Shown: in pieces, positions 26,057-34,989 of the stretch
How the letters are laid out: every line of letters starts with the position of its first letter
Numbering within the stretch: the stretch's first letter is position 1
From: Candidatus Saccharimonadota bacterium
GTDB lineage: Bacteria; Patescibacteriota; Saccharimonadia; Saccharimonadales; Saccharimonadaceae
DNA length: 52,643 nt
Direction of reading: 5' to 3'
Assembly (NCBI GenBank): GCA_017514975.1
Contig: JAFWIF010000032.1
Coordinates: forward strand, 1 to 52,643
Notes under the pieces: model-generated
The model's database searches: none
What the model saw: only the letters and a program-made list of their open reading frames with translations
Told to the model about the DNA's origin: nothing
Position numbers and translations under genes: made by a program

Positions 26057-27538
26057 CTATTTCTTTCCCCATATCAGCTTATCGAACCCAAAAAACTCAA
26101 GACACGCCAAGGCCCCCTCGAAAGCACTTTCTTCATGGCTATCCATCACGTTTGCAAGGTTCCCCCGCACCATCGCTGCATTCTCTCCTTCAATCCTCGC
26201 GTTCGACTGCCCACCCCTTTTCGCGCGATAATGATCCCAACTCTTCAGATTATCAACTTTCATATGCGTGTCGTATTCGTGTCTATGTCTCGTGCTAATA
26301 AAATTATACCTTTCTCTCACTAAATTGATTCCAACACCATACAAAACTGACCCCAAAAGCATAACAGGTATCACAAGCATTAATAGCTCACGCTTGCCCG
26401 TCATAGCAACAGACCAAAACAGCAGCACAATCATCAAAATCGTTATCGCCCAAGCTATCGTCATAATCCACACCCTCGAACTCGGCACACTACCCGCAAT
26501 CTCCCCTGTTCTTCCATTTACGGCGATAATATGCACCTTTTCTCCTCCCCCTTTCGTCTTCTCTGTATAACTATAAATCCACACCGGCAAATACGCCGCA
26601 CGCCACCTTTCACCTTTTGCTTCTATATTCGTCGCTTCCCAACATACACCTCTGTTATATTTCTTCAACGTACCCAGCATCGCGTATCTCGCAACATCCC
26701 CAATTTGCATTTTTGCAATCGGCATTATCTTCTCAACATCCATATCCCTATACTCACACGCATATCCTTTCAAATATCTCGCATCCCATTTAACGCAATT
26801 CTCCGTATCAAACGGCATTACCGCATTCAAAACATGGTTAGTATTTTTTTGAATATCTTGATTCATTTTCTCAAGCGATGCCTCTATCACTAAATCATCT
26901 ACCAGCAAATCAAATTCTCTCGCCACATCAAATACCTTCGCTCTATATCTTAACTCAAAACCATCGCCTTTTTTGCTCGGTACAAAATACGCAAATGACA
27001 TCTTTTCCGCTTCGCCATTCAATCTAACGCTCATATTCGCGTCAATAATCATATACGGCAAATACACCCCTCTCACTTCTTCAAGATTAAAATCCTTCTT
27101 AAACCATCTTTTTGCAAAAAATTTTCTCTTCCCCACGAATTCACCAATTTTCCTCTTCGCCTCATCTCTACCAATCTGAAACGGTAACACCAAGTCCGGC
27201 ACCGCTCCGTTCGGCACTTGCTCATTTACGGACAACACATGCCTACACCAATGACATTTAGCGCTTAAGGCCTCATTTGTGTCTATTATTACCTTTGCCC
27301 CACACGATGAGCATTGTAGCGTCAATACGGTCTCTGCATTCTGCACAATCTTATGCGCCCCCTCCCCAATCACAACCTGCGATAATTCCTCTACACCGCC
27401 TAGTTCATTCGCCTTCTCCCCCTCAAACACCCTTTTACAAGATTTACATCTTAACTTCCCCTGATCCGCCAAAAAATCAACCTCACTCGCCCCACAAAAC
27501 GGACATCTTCTCACTAAATTTTCACCCGTCGGTACCAT
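26057..27538 (-). CDS. Zinc-ribbon membrane protein, YdjG-like (paralogue 2)
   Basis: 493 residues. Two N-terminal zinc ribbons (CPFCGA...CKSCK; CSSCGA...CHWCRH), the conserved hinge PNGAVPDLVLPFQIGRDEA, a large middle domain with PYMIIDANMSVRLNGEAE and AVMPFDTENCVKWDARYLKG, and two or three transmembrane helices near 345-400 before a polar tail. It is ~45% identical by eye to its neighbour at 27551-29029, so the pair arose by tandem duplication. TFIIB-type zinc-ribbon membrane proteins of this kind (B. subtilis YdjG) act with an SPFH protein (YdjI) in envelope-stress (Psp-like) complexes; the SPFH gene is two genes upstream. The exact role here is inferred. Confidence 0.75.
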   Translation of the reverse strand: MVPTGENLVRRCPFCGASEVDFLADQGKLRCKSCKRVFEGEKANELGGVEELSQVVIGEGAHKIVQNAETVLTLQCSSCGAKVIIDTNEALSAKCHWCRHVLSVNEQVPNGAVPDLVLPFQIGRDEAKRKIGEFVGKRKFFAKRWFKKDFNLEEVRGVYLPYMIIDANMSVRLNGEAEKMSFAYFVPSKKGDGFELRYRAKVFDVAREFDLLVDDLVIEASLEKMNQDIQKNTNHVLNAVMPFDTENCVKWDARYLKGYACEYRDMDVEKIMPIAKMQIGDVARYAMLGTLKKYNRGVCWEATNIEAKGERWRAAYLPVWIYSYTEKTKGGGEKVHIIAVNGRTGEIAGSVPSSRVWIMTIAWAITILMIVLLFWSVAMTGKRELLMLVIPVMLLGSVLYGVGINLVRERYNFISTRHRHEYDTHMKVDNLKSWDHYRAKRGGQSNARIEGENAAMVRGNLANVMDSHEESAFEGALACLEFFGFDKLIWGKK

Positions 27539-27550
27539 ACACCTTCTCCA

Positions 27551-29029
27551 TCACTTTTTCTCCATATTCCCAGATTCATCTCCGAACATCTTTCCAACCC
27601 CCAAAATATCCGCCATCTTCTCGCCCATCATCGAATGCGCTCCTTGTACTAGACTTCCCCTGACCAAGTTCCCGTTCTCTCCTTCAATTCGCCTATTTCT
27701 CAATCTCTTCCGCACTTCCCACTGCACGTCCTTTGCCTTCATGTTTTTCACCGTCGTTTTCGTTTCTGCCTCATGCTTATGCCTCGCGCTCAAATTCCGA
27801 TACCGATTCGTCATCACCCAATAATATATAAATCCAGGCGTCAACCCCAGCGCCCCCAAAAACGCCGGATTACTATCGTCAACATCAATCCCTATCCAAT
27901 ACGAAAACCATTTCCATCCCAAAAATATTCCAATCAATTCCACCATCATCGCCGCCCCTAGCAGCCTCTTCTTATTTATCGGCACGCTACCCATCGTCTC
28001 ACCTGTCCTCGCGTTCACCGCCACATAATGCAAGAGTTTTTTGTTGCCGGTCTTTTCCATATAACTATACAGCCAAATCGGTAAATACGCTGCCTTCCAA
28101 CCCTCGCCTTTTATCTGTAAATCTTCTTTTATCCATCTGACCCCCCTATCGTATTGGCTCGTCGTTTCTCGCGCCTCATGTCTCGCCACATCTTCAACCT
28201 GCAGCTTTAGCTGCGACCTCAACGCTTCCACGTTCGTATCTCGCCTCTCGCTCGCAAACCCCCTCAAATACCGCGCATCCCAAGCTACGCAATTCTCCGT
28301 ATCAAACGGCATAATCGCGTTAATAATATTATTCGTATTCACCGTCACATTCTGCGCTAATCTTTCCGCCGACGCCTCAATCGTTAAGTCATCTACTAAT
28401 AGGTCAAACTCCCGTCCAATCTCAAACACATACGCATCATAATACCTCGTATTATTTTTGTATCCCCCATTATATGCCATTTTTAAAATCTCCCCCTCCC
28501 CCAGCAATCTTACATGCGCATTTACATCCACCACCATATACGGCAAATACACTCCTAAAATATTCTCTGTCGTGAACTCTTTTTTAAAAACTGGATGTGC
28601 AAAAAATTTTCGCTTCTCTACAAATTCCCGTATTTTTCTTTCTGCTGCCGTCTTCGCCATCTCAAACGGCAACACCAAGTCCGGCACCGCTCCGTTCGGC
28701 ATCTTCTCGTTCACCGACAAATTATGACGACACCAATGACACCTCGCATTCACCGTCTCATCCGTATTAATCACCACTTCTGCTCCACAGCTTGAACATT
28801 TTAACGTCAAAATCACACTCTCGTCAGGTACAATATCTTCTGCTCCACTTCCCACTTTCACCCCCTCCAAATGCTCCACCCCTCCAAGCTCATTCGCGCT
28901 CACATTGTCAAATACTGTTCGACAAAAATTACACTTCAATTTCCCTTCAATAACATCTAGTACAACGTCCGTCGCCCCACAATTCGGACACCTTTTTGCC
29001 CCATTCTTTGGCCGTCCCTTCTCAGCCAT
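27551..29029 (-). CDS. Zinc-ribbon membrane protein, YdjG-like (paralogue 1)
   Basis: 492 residues with the same plan as its neighbour: zinc ribbons CPNCGA...CNFCR and CSSCGA...CHWCRH, hinge PNGAVPDLVLPFEMAKTAAE, middle domain with AIMPFDTENCVAWDARYLRG, membrane helices near 350-400 and a C-terminal RIEGENGNLVRGSLVQG segment. The shared RIEGEN-NLVRG tail suggests both bind the same partner. It lies six bases after the SPFH gene and ends in TGA, which confirms that TGA is a stop here. Confidence 0.75.
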   Translation of the reverse strand: MAEKGRPKNGAKRCPNCGATDVVLDVIEGKLKCNFCRTVFDNVSANELGGVEHLEGVKVGSGAEDIVPDESVILTLKCSSCGAEVVINTDETVNARCHWCRHNLSVNEKMPNGAVPDLVLPFEMAKTAAERKIREFVEKRKFFAHPVFKKEFTTENILGVYLPYMVVDVNAHVRLLGEGEILKMAYNGGYKNNTRYYDAYVFEIGREFDLLVDDLTIEASAERLAQNVTVNTNNIINAIMPFDTENCVAWDARYLRGFASERRDTNVEALRSQLKLQVEDVARHEARETTSQYDRGVRWIKEDLQIKGEGWKAAYLPIWLYSYMEKTGNKKLLHYVAVNARTGETMGSVPINKKRLLGAAMMVELIGIFLGWKWFSYWIGIDVDDSNPAFLGALGLTPGFIYYWVMTNRYRNLSARHKHEAETKTTVKNMKAKDVQWEVRKRLRNRRIEGENGNLVRGSLVQGAHSMMGEKMADILGVGKMFGDESGNMEKK

Positions 29030-29035
29030 CTTTCA

Positions 29036-30214
29036 CTATTCCGCATTATTCGCTTCAGGACTCTGCTCTGCTTCTCCACTCGCGACACTATCACCAGTTG
29101 AAGCACCATTCGCTACGCCGCCAGCCGAGGTCGCTCCTCCATTCCCAGGAGCAGGCGTTGGCTGCGCAGGCGCTACAGGGTTCACGCCCATCGCGCCAGT
29201 CACCCCAGCTACTCCACCCATCATTCCTACACCCATCGCCATGCCATTCATACCAGCACCATTTTGCCCCGCCGCATTGAATCCTTCCGCAATTTGCGTT
29301 TGCGCATAGGCCGCCCCTACCGTACCTTGCATCAAATTGCCAGTATTAAACTTATTAATCAAATCAACCGACGCCGCATCCCAATCAAGCCCCATTGGTT
29401 GCACATTCACAATCTCTAGACCATACTTTGACCCCCACTGATAATTTGCCTCTACTGACTCGTTTAAAGCTTTTGCAAATTCTACTGTTCCTCCTTGTAT
29501 CTCATCGATCGACTTTCCGCCCTTCGTATATGCCGACAACGCCGCCGCAAGCGACCCCACAAAGCCGGCAAACAACGAATCCTCCACTCCGCCATCATTT
29601 CCATCTCCTAGAGCAAACACATCTCTTCCCTGTCCAGAAGTAATATCCAGAGGCACCAAATTCTTATACAACAAAATCGGATCCACAACTTTTATCGTGT
29701 ATGTACCATTACTCGTTACGGCTAGCATCGTATTTGCATAATTTGCATCTTTGTAGCGAATCGGATTTTGCGTTCCATATCGTAATCCTGCAATGTCCTT
29801 TAAGTTAACATAAAACGCCATCTGCTGATTGCCGGGTTGTCCTCCAAACTTAAACTGATTCCAGCTCTGCCCAAATGTCGACGCAAAAAAGCCATCACCA
29901 GAAAACATACTTTTTGCTTCAGGAATATTTTCCGTTGTATAAGTATAGCCACCAGGCTCCGCCACAACCGAAACAATCCCTCCATTCTCTACCGTAATCA
30001 AACAAGCCCCTTCTGGCACCAAAAACCTACTCCCATTTGTAATCACTCCCACGTTCTCTTCACCGTCATTGTTCTCGCTACCCTTACTTTTTACCGCAAC
30101 CGCTCTAGCCATCAGCACATGATCTCTCATCGTCGCAGGCGGCGCCATATATTCCAACCATTGATTCGCAAAACTCCCCGATAACGCTCCCGCAAATGCC
30201 TTAATAAACCCCAT
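29036..30214 (-). CDS. SPFH/virion-core-like protein, YdjI-like
   Basis: 392 residues. The start MGFIKAFAGALSGSFANQWLEY resembles the YdjI/Band_7_1 family, followed by the SPFH core (LVPEGACLITVENGGIVSVV; EPGGYTYTTENIPEAKSM; FVGSLAAALSAYTKGGKSID) and a coiled-coil part. The C-terminus is Gly/Ala/Met/Pro-rich and disordered. In B. subtilis YdjI, with YdjG/H, recruits PspA to stressed membrane; here it heads an operon with two YdjG-like genes but no pspA in view. The ribosome-binding site GGAGGAAAAT is strong. Confidence 0.8.
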   Translation of the reverse strand: MGFIKAFAGALSGSFANQWLEYMAPPATMRDHVLMARAVAVKSKGSENNDGEENVGVITNGSRFLVPEGACLITVENGGIVSVVAEPGGYTYTTENIPEAKSMFSGDGFFASTFGQSWNQFKFGGQPGNQQMAFYVNLKDIAGLRYGTQNPIRYKDANYANTMLAVTSNGTYTIKVVDPILLYKNLVPLDITSGQGRDVFALGDGNDGGVEDSLFAGFVGSLAAALSAYTKGGKSIDEIQGGTVEFAKALNESVEANYQWGSKYGLEIVNVQPMGLDWDAASVDLINKFNTGNLMQGTVGAAYAQTQIAEGFNAAGQNGAGMNGMAMGVGMMGGVAGVTGAMGVNPVAPAQPTPAPGNGGATSAGGVANGASTGDSVASGEAEQSPEANNAE

Positions 30215-30277
30215 ATTTTCCTCCTTTTTTCTTATTACAAATTATACCAAACTTTTCCGCATCTTCAAACTACCCAA

Positions 30278-30300
30278 AAACCCGCCACTATGGCGGGTTT
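30278..30300 (-). terminator. Intrinsic terminator of the pyrophosphatase gene
   Basis: On the minus strand AAACCCGCCA (30300-30291), loop TAG, TGGCGGGTTT (30287-30278) continuing into more T. Confidence 0.9.
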
Positions 30301-30347
30301 CAAATCAAAATATTCCTAGCGCCAAACCATCCCGTATTTGCGCTTGC

Positions 30348-30869
30348 CTAAAACCTCTTGATTGCTTCTTCGATTACTTTTTGCGCTTCCTCCACGCCAA
30401 AGAAACCCTTTACTTTCGTCGTACCCGCTTTTTTCAAATCTTTGTAGTGGTTAAAATGAAACTCTATCTGCTCAATTGTACGCTTAGGCAAGTCGTCCAG
30501 ACTCTGGATTGCGTCCCCGCTATTTCTATCATCATCTACCACCGCAATAATCTTATCGTCAACCTCCCCGTCATCGACAAACTTCATCACACCAAGTATG
30601 CGCGCCTTGAGGTAAATACCTGTCGTGAGCGGTTGATCTGTAATTACCAAGACGTCTAACTCATCTCCGTCTTCGTCAAGCGTTTGCGGGATAAAACCAT
30701 AATTACATGGCTTTGCAAATGCAATCGGCTCAATTCTATCGAGCATAAAACACGCCTTATTTCTGTCCCACTCAATCTTTTGATTACTTCCTGTCGGAAT
30801 CTCAATCACTACATTGATCGTTCCGTTCCTATAATCACCAGGCTCTAAAATCATATTAAAATCAGCCAT
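30348..30869 (-). CDS. ppa: Inorganic pyrophosphatase (family I)
   Basis: 173 residues from ATG 30869, the usual bacterial length. It hydrolyses the pyrophosphate released by polymerases and synthetases. The metal-binding signature DEDGDELDVLV is intact, as are IEIPTGSNQKIEWD, YGFIPQTL and KTIxQIEFHFNHYKDLK-like C-terminal residues (TIEQIEFHFNHYKDLKK). The GTG one codon earlier is unlikely because it would sit on the AGGAG. It is divergent to gap. Confidence 0.96.
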   Translation of the reverse strand: MADFNMILEPGDYRNGTINVVIEIPTGSNQKIEWDRNKACFMLDRIEPIAFAKPCNYGFIPQTLDEDGDELDVLVITDQPLTTGIYLKARILGVMKFVDDGEVDDKIIAVVDDDRNSGDAIQSLDDLPKRTIEQIEFHFNHYKDLKKAGTTKVKGFFGVEEAQKVIEEAIKRF

Positions 30870-30911
30870 CACGCTCCTTTCTTAGTTTTCTTCATCATAC
30901 CACATTACATG

Positions 30912-30939
30912 TGCTATAATAAGCATAAGTAAATTAGGA
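30912..30939 (+). promoter_or_regulatory. Promoter and ribosome-binding site of the gap operon
   Basis: Extended -10 TGC-TATAAT (30912-30920) with a poor -35, then a 22-base leader carrying AGGAG before the ATG at 30949. Confidence 0.7.
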
Positions 30940-30948
30940 GAAACAAAT

Positions 30949-31959
30949 ATGATAAAAATAGCAATCAACGGTTTTGGAAGAATTGGTCGCAATGCTTTTA
31001 AAATCGCTTTTGGACGCGGTGATGTCGAAATCGTCGCGATTAACGATTTAACCGACGCAAAAACTCTCGCCCACCTTCTTAAGTATGACTCCAACTACGG
31101 CATTTACGATAAGCCTGTTTCTAGCGACGAGCAAAATATTATCGTCGACGGAAAGTCTATTCGTGTTCTCGCCGAAAAGGATCCCGCTTCCCTTCCTTGG
31201 CGCGACCTTGGCGTCGATGTCGTCATTGAATCAACCGGTCTCTTCACCGATCCCGAAAAAGCCAAGGCCCATCTCACCGCTGGCGCTCGCAAAGTCGTTA
31301 TTTCTGCTCCTGCCAAAGGCGAAGGCGCAAAAACCGTCGTCCTTGGCGTTAACGAAGATATCGTCACTGCCGACGATCAAATCGTCTCAAACGCCTCTTG
31401 CACCACAAACTGTATCGCCCCTGTTATGAAGGTCCTCGAAACCGAAATTGGCATCGAAAAAGCCATGATGACTACTGTTCACTCCTATACAGCTAGTCAA
31501 AAACTCCAAGATGCTCCCGCAAAAGATATACGCGAAGCTCGTGCCGCCGCCGAAAATATCGTACCGACTACCACTGGCGCCAGCAAAGCCGCCGCTAAAA
31601 CTATCCCCAGCCTCCAAGGCAAATTCAACGGCTTATCCGTACGCGTTCCAACCCCAGTCGTCTCTCTCGCCGATATTACCGCCGTCACTAAGCGCGACAC
31701 AAGCATCGAAGAAATTAACAATCTCTTCAAAAAAGCCATTGCCGAGCCATACTACCAAGGCATTCTCGACGCTACCGAAGAAGAGCTTGTTTCAATCGAT
31801 TATCGCGGCAACTCCCACTCCTCTATCGTCGATCTCAAGCTTACTGATGTCATTGGCGGCAACCTTATTAAGGTCGTTGCTTGGTACGACAACGAATGGG
31901 GTTATTCTAATCGCCTCGTCGAACTCGCCGTCGACCTCGGCAAAATATCATCAAATTAA
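30949..31959 (+). CDS. gap: Glyceraldehyde-3-phosphate dehydrogenase
   Basis: 336 residues, normal length. It oxidises glyceraldehyde 3-phosphate to 1,3-bisphosphoglycerate with NAD(P)+ and phosphate. The Rossmann start NGFGRIGRNAFK, catalytic SNASCTTNC (Cys151) and partner TTVHSYTASQ (His178) are intact, as is WYDNEWGYSNR at the C-terminus. It is the first gene of a run with rpiB, rpe, a PfkB kinase and a LOG protein (gaps -1 to 23 bases), so it is probably cotranscribed with pentose-phosphate functions. Confidence 0.98.
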   Translation: MIKIAINGFGRIGRNAFKIAFGRGDVEIVAINDLTDAKTLAHLLKYDSNYGIYDKPVSSDEQNIIVDGKSIRVLAEKDPASLPWRDLGVDVVIESTGLFTDPEKAKAHLTAGARKVVISAPAKGEGAKTVVLGVNEDIVTADDQIVSNASCTTNCIAPVMKVLETEIGIEKAMMTTVHSYTASQKLQDAPAKDIREARAAAENIVPTTTGASKAAAKTIPSLQGKFNGLSVRVPTPVVSLADITAVTKRDTSIEEINNLFKKAIAEPYYQGILDATEEELVSIDYRGNSHSSIVDLKLTDVIGGNLIKVVAWYDNEWGYSNRLVELAVDLGKISSN

Positions 31960-31973
31960 TCAAGGAACCAATT

Positions 31974-32414
31974 ATGCATATCTATCTTGGCGCTGACCAC
32001 CGTGGCTTCCAGCTCAAAACCGACGTCATCAACTGGCTAACCAGTCGTCAAATTACCTTTACCGATTTTGGCGCCGATCATTTCGACGCCGAAGACGACT
32101 ACAACGATTTCGCCAAAAAAGTCGCAACCGCCCTACTCTCCGATAATCGCCCCGATTCATTTGGCATTCTTCTGTGCGGCTCCGGCCAAGGTATGTGTAT
32201 GCAAGCAAACCGCTTCAAAGGTATTCGCGCCGTTATTTGCGCCGATTCGACCGACGCCGTAGAGACCCGCGGCCACAACGACGCTAACGTCCTCTGTATT
32301 TCTGCCGATAAAAGTTACCACAATTACACCAACATTCTCGACGCATTTATCAACGCCTCCCCTCTAACCGAAGAAAAATATCAACGTCGCAACGAAAAAC
32401 TCGATCAAAATTAA
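31974..32414 (+). CDS. rpiB: Ribose-5-phosphate isomerase B
   Basis: 146 residues, typical of RpiB. It interconverts ribose 5-phosphate and ribulose 5-phosphate. The family start YLGADHRGFQLK, catalytic CGSGQGMCMQANRFKGIRA (the Cys that opens the base role) and RGHNDANVLCISADK are present. An AAGGA precedes the start. The substrate could come from nucleotide breakdown, given the LOG gene three genes further on. Confidence 0.96.
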   Translation: MHIYLGADHRGFQLKTDVINWLTSRQITFTDFGADHFDAEDDYNDFAKKVATALLSDNRPDSFGILLCGSGQGMCMQANRFKGIRAVICADSTDAVETRGHNDANVLCISADKSYHNYTNILDAFINASPLTEEKYQRRNEKLDQN

Positions 32415-32437
32415 AAGAAAGGGTTCAAAGAAGATTC

Positions 32438-33088
32438 ATGGCACTCAAAATCGTCGCCCCAACCATCTTAACTAGTAGTCCTGCCGAATACAAAGAAATC
32501 ATCAAACGCTACTATCCTTTCGCCAAGCGTGTCCATATCGACATCTCCGATGCCACTCTCGCGCCTACAACCACTATTACTCCTGCCCACATCTGGTGGC
32601 CAAAAGGCTGGACTGTCGACGTTCACATGATGACCGCCACTCCGTCCAAATACCTCGAAGTTCTCCTCAAACTCCACCCAAACTTAGTCATCTTCCACGC
32701 CGAAGCCAAAGAAGATTTACTACCTACCATGGAAAAGCTTCAACAATCCGGCATCAAAGTCGGCGTATGTATCATCAAAAACATCTATCCAGGCAATATC
32801 AAGACAATCTTAGACGCAGCCGATCACGCCCTCATCTTCTCTGGTTCCCTCGGTCAATATGGCGGCGAGGCCGATTTACTCTTACTCGAAAAAGCCGACC
32901 TGATACAGCAAGGTCATCCCGACATCGAGATTGGCTGGGACGGCGGCGCCAATGTCGATAATATCCGCCACATTGCGCAAGGCGGCGTGAGCGTAGTCAA
33001 TGTCGGCAGTGCCCTTGCCAAAGCCGACAATCCCCAAGCCGTGTTCGAAAAACTCAGCACCGAAATCGACAACGAGGAGCCGTTCTAA
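32438..33088 (+). CDS. rpe: Ribulose-phosphate 3-epimerase (divergent)
   Basis: 216 residues, TIM-barrel length. It converts ribulose 5-phosphate to xylulose 5-phosphate. Expected metal and catalytic positions are kept: HIDISDATLAP (His and Asp; normally HxDVMDGxFVP), VDVHMM (His) and GWDGGANVDNI (Asp; normally VDGGV). The MDG-to-SDA change in the first motif and the missing flexible-loop GFxGQ (here GSLGQYGG) make it divergent, so another ketopentose-phosphate substrate is possible. Its stop overlaps the next ATG by one base. Confidence 0.85.
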   Translation: MALKIVAPTILTSSPAEYKEIIKRYYPFAKRVHIDISDATLAPTTTITPAHIWWPKGWTVDVHMMTATPSKYLEVLLKLHPNLVIFHAEAKEDLLPTMEKLQQSGIKVGVCIIKNIYPGNIKTILDAADHALIFSGSLGQYGGEADLLLLEKADLIQQGHPDIEIGWDGGANVDNIRHIAQGGVSVVNVGSALAKADNPQAVFEKLSTEIDNEEPF

Positions 33089-34041
33089 TGGCGCGCATTG
33101 TCACTTTAGGTGCCGCCCTACAGGACGTCTACCTCATTGACCACAATGATTTCGGCACTAATAGCCGCGGATTTCTCAACCAGATCGAACTTGGTGCGAA
33201 AATAGACATCGACCGTGTCAAATTCAGCACTGGCGGCGGTGCTTCCAATGCTGCCACTACTTTCGCTCGCAACAATCATGAAACCATCTTTCTCGGCTGT
33301 ATTGCCAACGATCCTGCCGGCTCCGCCATTCTCACGTCTTTCGACGAAGAAGGCATCGATTCCAGCTACATTACCTACGTCGACAACACCCAAACAGGCT
33401 ACTCAGTCCTTCTTCTCTCTCCTGTCGGCGAACGCACTATCCTAACGTGTCGCGGTGCTTCCGCAAAATTCAATCTTTTAAATCCTGACGATCTCGACTC
33501 AATTTACCCCGACTGGCTTTATGTTACTACTCTGCGCGGCGATTTTGATACCCTTGAAGCTTTTTTCACGAAAGCCAAATCCCTCGGTGTAAAAATCATG
33601 TTCAACCCAGGCAATCTTGAACTCGCCCACCCCCGCAAACTACTCGGCCTCCTAAAATATGTCGACGTTCTGCTCGTCAACAAATCCGAAGCCAAAAAAA
33701 TCGTTCCAGGAACTGTTCTAACTGAACTTATTTCCCACCTAAAAAACCATCTCCCCGCCGCCATCATCACCGCCGGCTACCAAGGCGCTATTGCCGCTAA
33801 CGACGAGGAAACCTATCGCATTGGACTCTATGAAAGCGTCAAAATCAAAGATTCCACTGGCGCCGGCGACGCTTTCGGTTCCGGCGTCTGCTCCGCCCTT
33901 GCACACGGCAAATCTTTCCGCGACGCCCTCATCTTTGGCTCCGCCAACTCCACCTCCGTCATCCAAAAGATCGGCAGCAAGACTGGCATCATCGGGCCAA
34001 ACCCTCGCCTCCACGACATGCACATACAGGAGATTCGCTAA
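33088..34041 (+). CDS. PfkB-family carbohydrate kinase
   Basis: 317 residues, ribokinase-like fold. The N-terminal signature GGGASNAATTFARN and the C-terminal ATP/anion-hole motif DSTGAGDAFGSG (catalytic Asp261) are intact. Substrates in the family include ribose, adenosine, fructose and 2-keto-3-deoxygluconate; the sequence alone does not decide. Placed between rpe and the LOG gene, a pentose or nucleoside substrate is the best guess. Confidence 0.9.
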   Translation: MARIVTLGAALQDVYLIDHNDFGTNSRGFLNQIELGAKIDIDRVKFSTGGGASNAATTFARNNHETIFLGCIANDPAGSAILTSFDEEGIDSSYITYVDNTQTGYSVLLLSPVGERTILTCRGASAKFNLLNPDDLDSIYPDWLYVTTLRGDFDTLEAFFTKAKSLGVKIMFNPGNLELAHPRKLLGLLKYVDVLLVNKSEAKKIVPGTVLTELISHLKNHLPAAIITAGYQGAIAANDEETYRIGLYESVKIKDSTGAGDAFGSGVCSALAHGKSFRDALIFGSANSTSVIQKIGSKTGIIGPNPRLHDMHIQEIR

Positions 34042-34043
34042 AT

Positions 34044-34802
34044 ATGGCCTCGCACCCAATCGATGCAAACTCCTCCGCTAGCCACGAAGCTGCCGAACGC
34101 AATCTCATTATCCATTCCATTATCCAAGAACGCATCAACCACGAAGACACCGATCGTATTAAACGTTACGTTGACGACCTCGAGCAGGGTCTCCGCAAAA
34201 TTCGTACTTTTGCGCAAGGCGTCTCTGTTTTTGGCTCTGCGCGCATTCCAGACGACAACAAATACATCCTGCTTGCCGAACAACTCGGCTTTCTTCTTGC
34301 TCAAAACGGCCATGCCGTTATAACTGGTGGCGGGCCCAGCATTATGCAAGCCGCCAACAAAGGCGCTTATGAGGCTGGCGGTCGCAGCATCGGCCTCAAT
34401 ATCACCTTGCCGCACGAACAACACCTCAACCCTTACGTCACCGATTCTATCACATTTCATCATTTTTTCGCCCGCAAAGTCATGCTCACCTTCGCTAGCA
34501 AAGTCTATGTTTTCTTCCCTGGCGGCTTTGGTACTTTGGACGAATTTACCGAAATCCTCTGCCTAATCCAAGAAAAAAAGATGCCCAAAATGCCCATGTT
34601 TCTTATCGGTAAATCTTTCTGGAAGCCGCTCGACCGCTTCTTCGAATCAAAACTCCAGAAAAGCTTCCACACCATCAACCCTGCCGACCGCAAACTCTAC
34701 AAAATCACCGACGATATAACTGATGTTGTCAAAGCCGCCAATAAAATCGGCCACCCCAGCATTTACGATAATTTATACAACGACACCACCAAACACACAT
34801 AA
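34044..34802 (+). CDS. LOG-family nucleoside 5'-monophosphate phosphoribohydrolase
   Basis: 252 residues, with an N-terminal helical extension of about 50 residues, then a Rossmann-type LOG domain: SVFGSARIPDDNKY, ITGGGPSIMQAANKGAYEAGG and the signature PGGFGTLDEFTE (from residue 159). LOG proteins cleave the N-glycosidic bond of nucleoside monophosphates, releasing base and ribose 5-phosphate; they are often mislabelled lysine decarboxylases. In this operon ribose 5-phosphate would feed RpiB directly. Confidence 0.88.
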   Translation: MASHPIDANSSASHEAAERNLIIHSIIQERINHEDTDRIKRYVDDLEQGLRKIRTFAQGVSVFGSARIPDDNKYILLAEQLGFLLAQNGHAVITGGGPSIMQAANKGAYEAGGRSIGLNITLPHEQHLNPYVTDSITFHHFFARKVMLTFASKVYVFFPGGFGTLDEFTEILCLIQEKKMPKMPMFLIGKSFWKPLDRFFESKLQKSFHTINPADRKLYKITDDITDVVKAANKIGHPSIYDNLYNDTTKHT

Positions 34803-34820
34803 TAAACTACCACCCCACAA

Positions 34821-34844
34821 GACGCTCAGACGCTCAGACACTCA
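34821..34844 (+). repeat. Short tandem repeat, three 8-bp units
   Basis: GACGCTCA, GACGCTCA, GACACTCA in the intergenic region before the adhesin promoter. Function unknown. Confidence 0.6.
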
Positions 34845-34897
34845 AAATCAAAGCCGCATTCAAGCGATACTTCCATTATATCACATAAGACGTAAAA

Positions 34898-34935
34898 TGT
34901 CAAGCATTGACGGAATCGTCACCTAGTGCTAAAAT
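34898..34935 (+). promoter_or_regulatory. Promoter with palindromic operator for the adhesin gene
   Basis: TGTCAA-GCA-TTGACG (34898-34912), right arm as -35 box, 17-bp spacer, TAAAAT (34930-34935) with extended TGC. The 15-bp palindrome is identical to that of the BspA-like gene at 13648-13662. AAGGAG precedes the ATG at 34990. Confidence 0.75.
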
Positions 34936-34989
34936 ACAGCCATACAAGGTCAAAAATAAAAACAAACAATACAAACAAGGAGAAATCAA

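Noticed and set aside
34821-34844. Three 8-bp tandem units as a possible CRISPR or origin iteron
   Set aside because: There are only three short units without spacers, no cas or initiator gene nearby, and no DnaA-box cluster.
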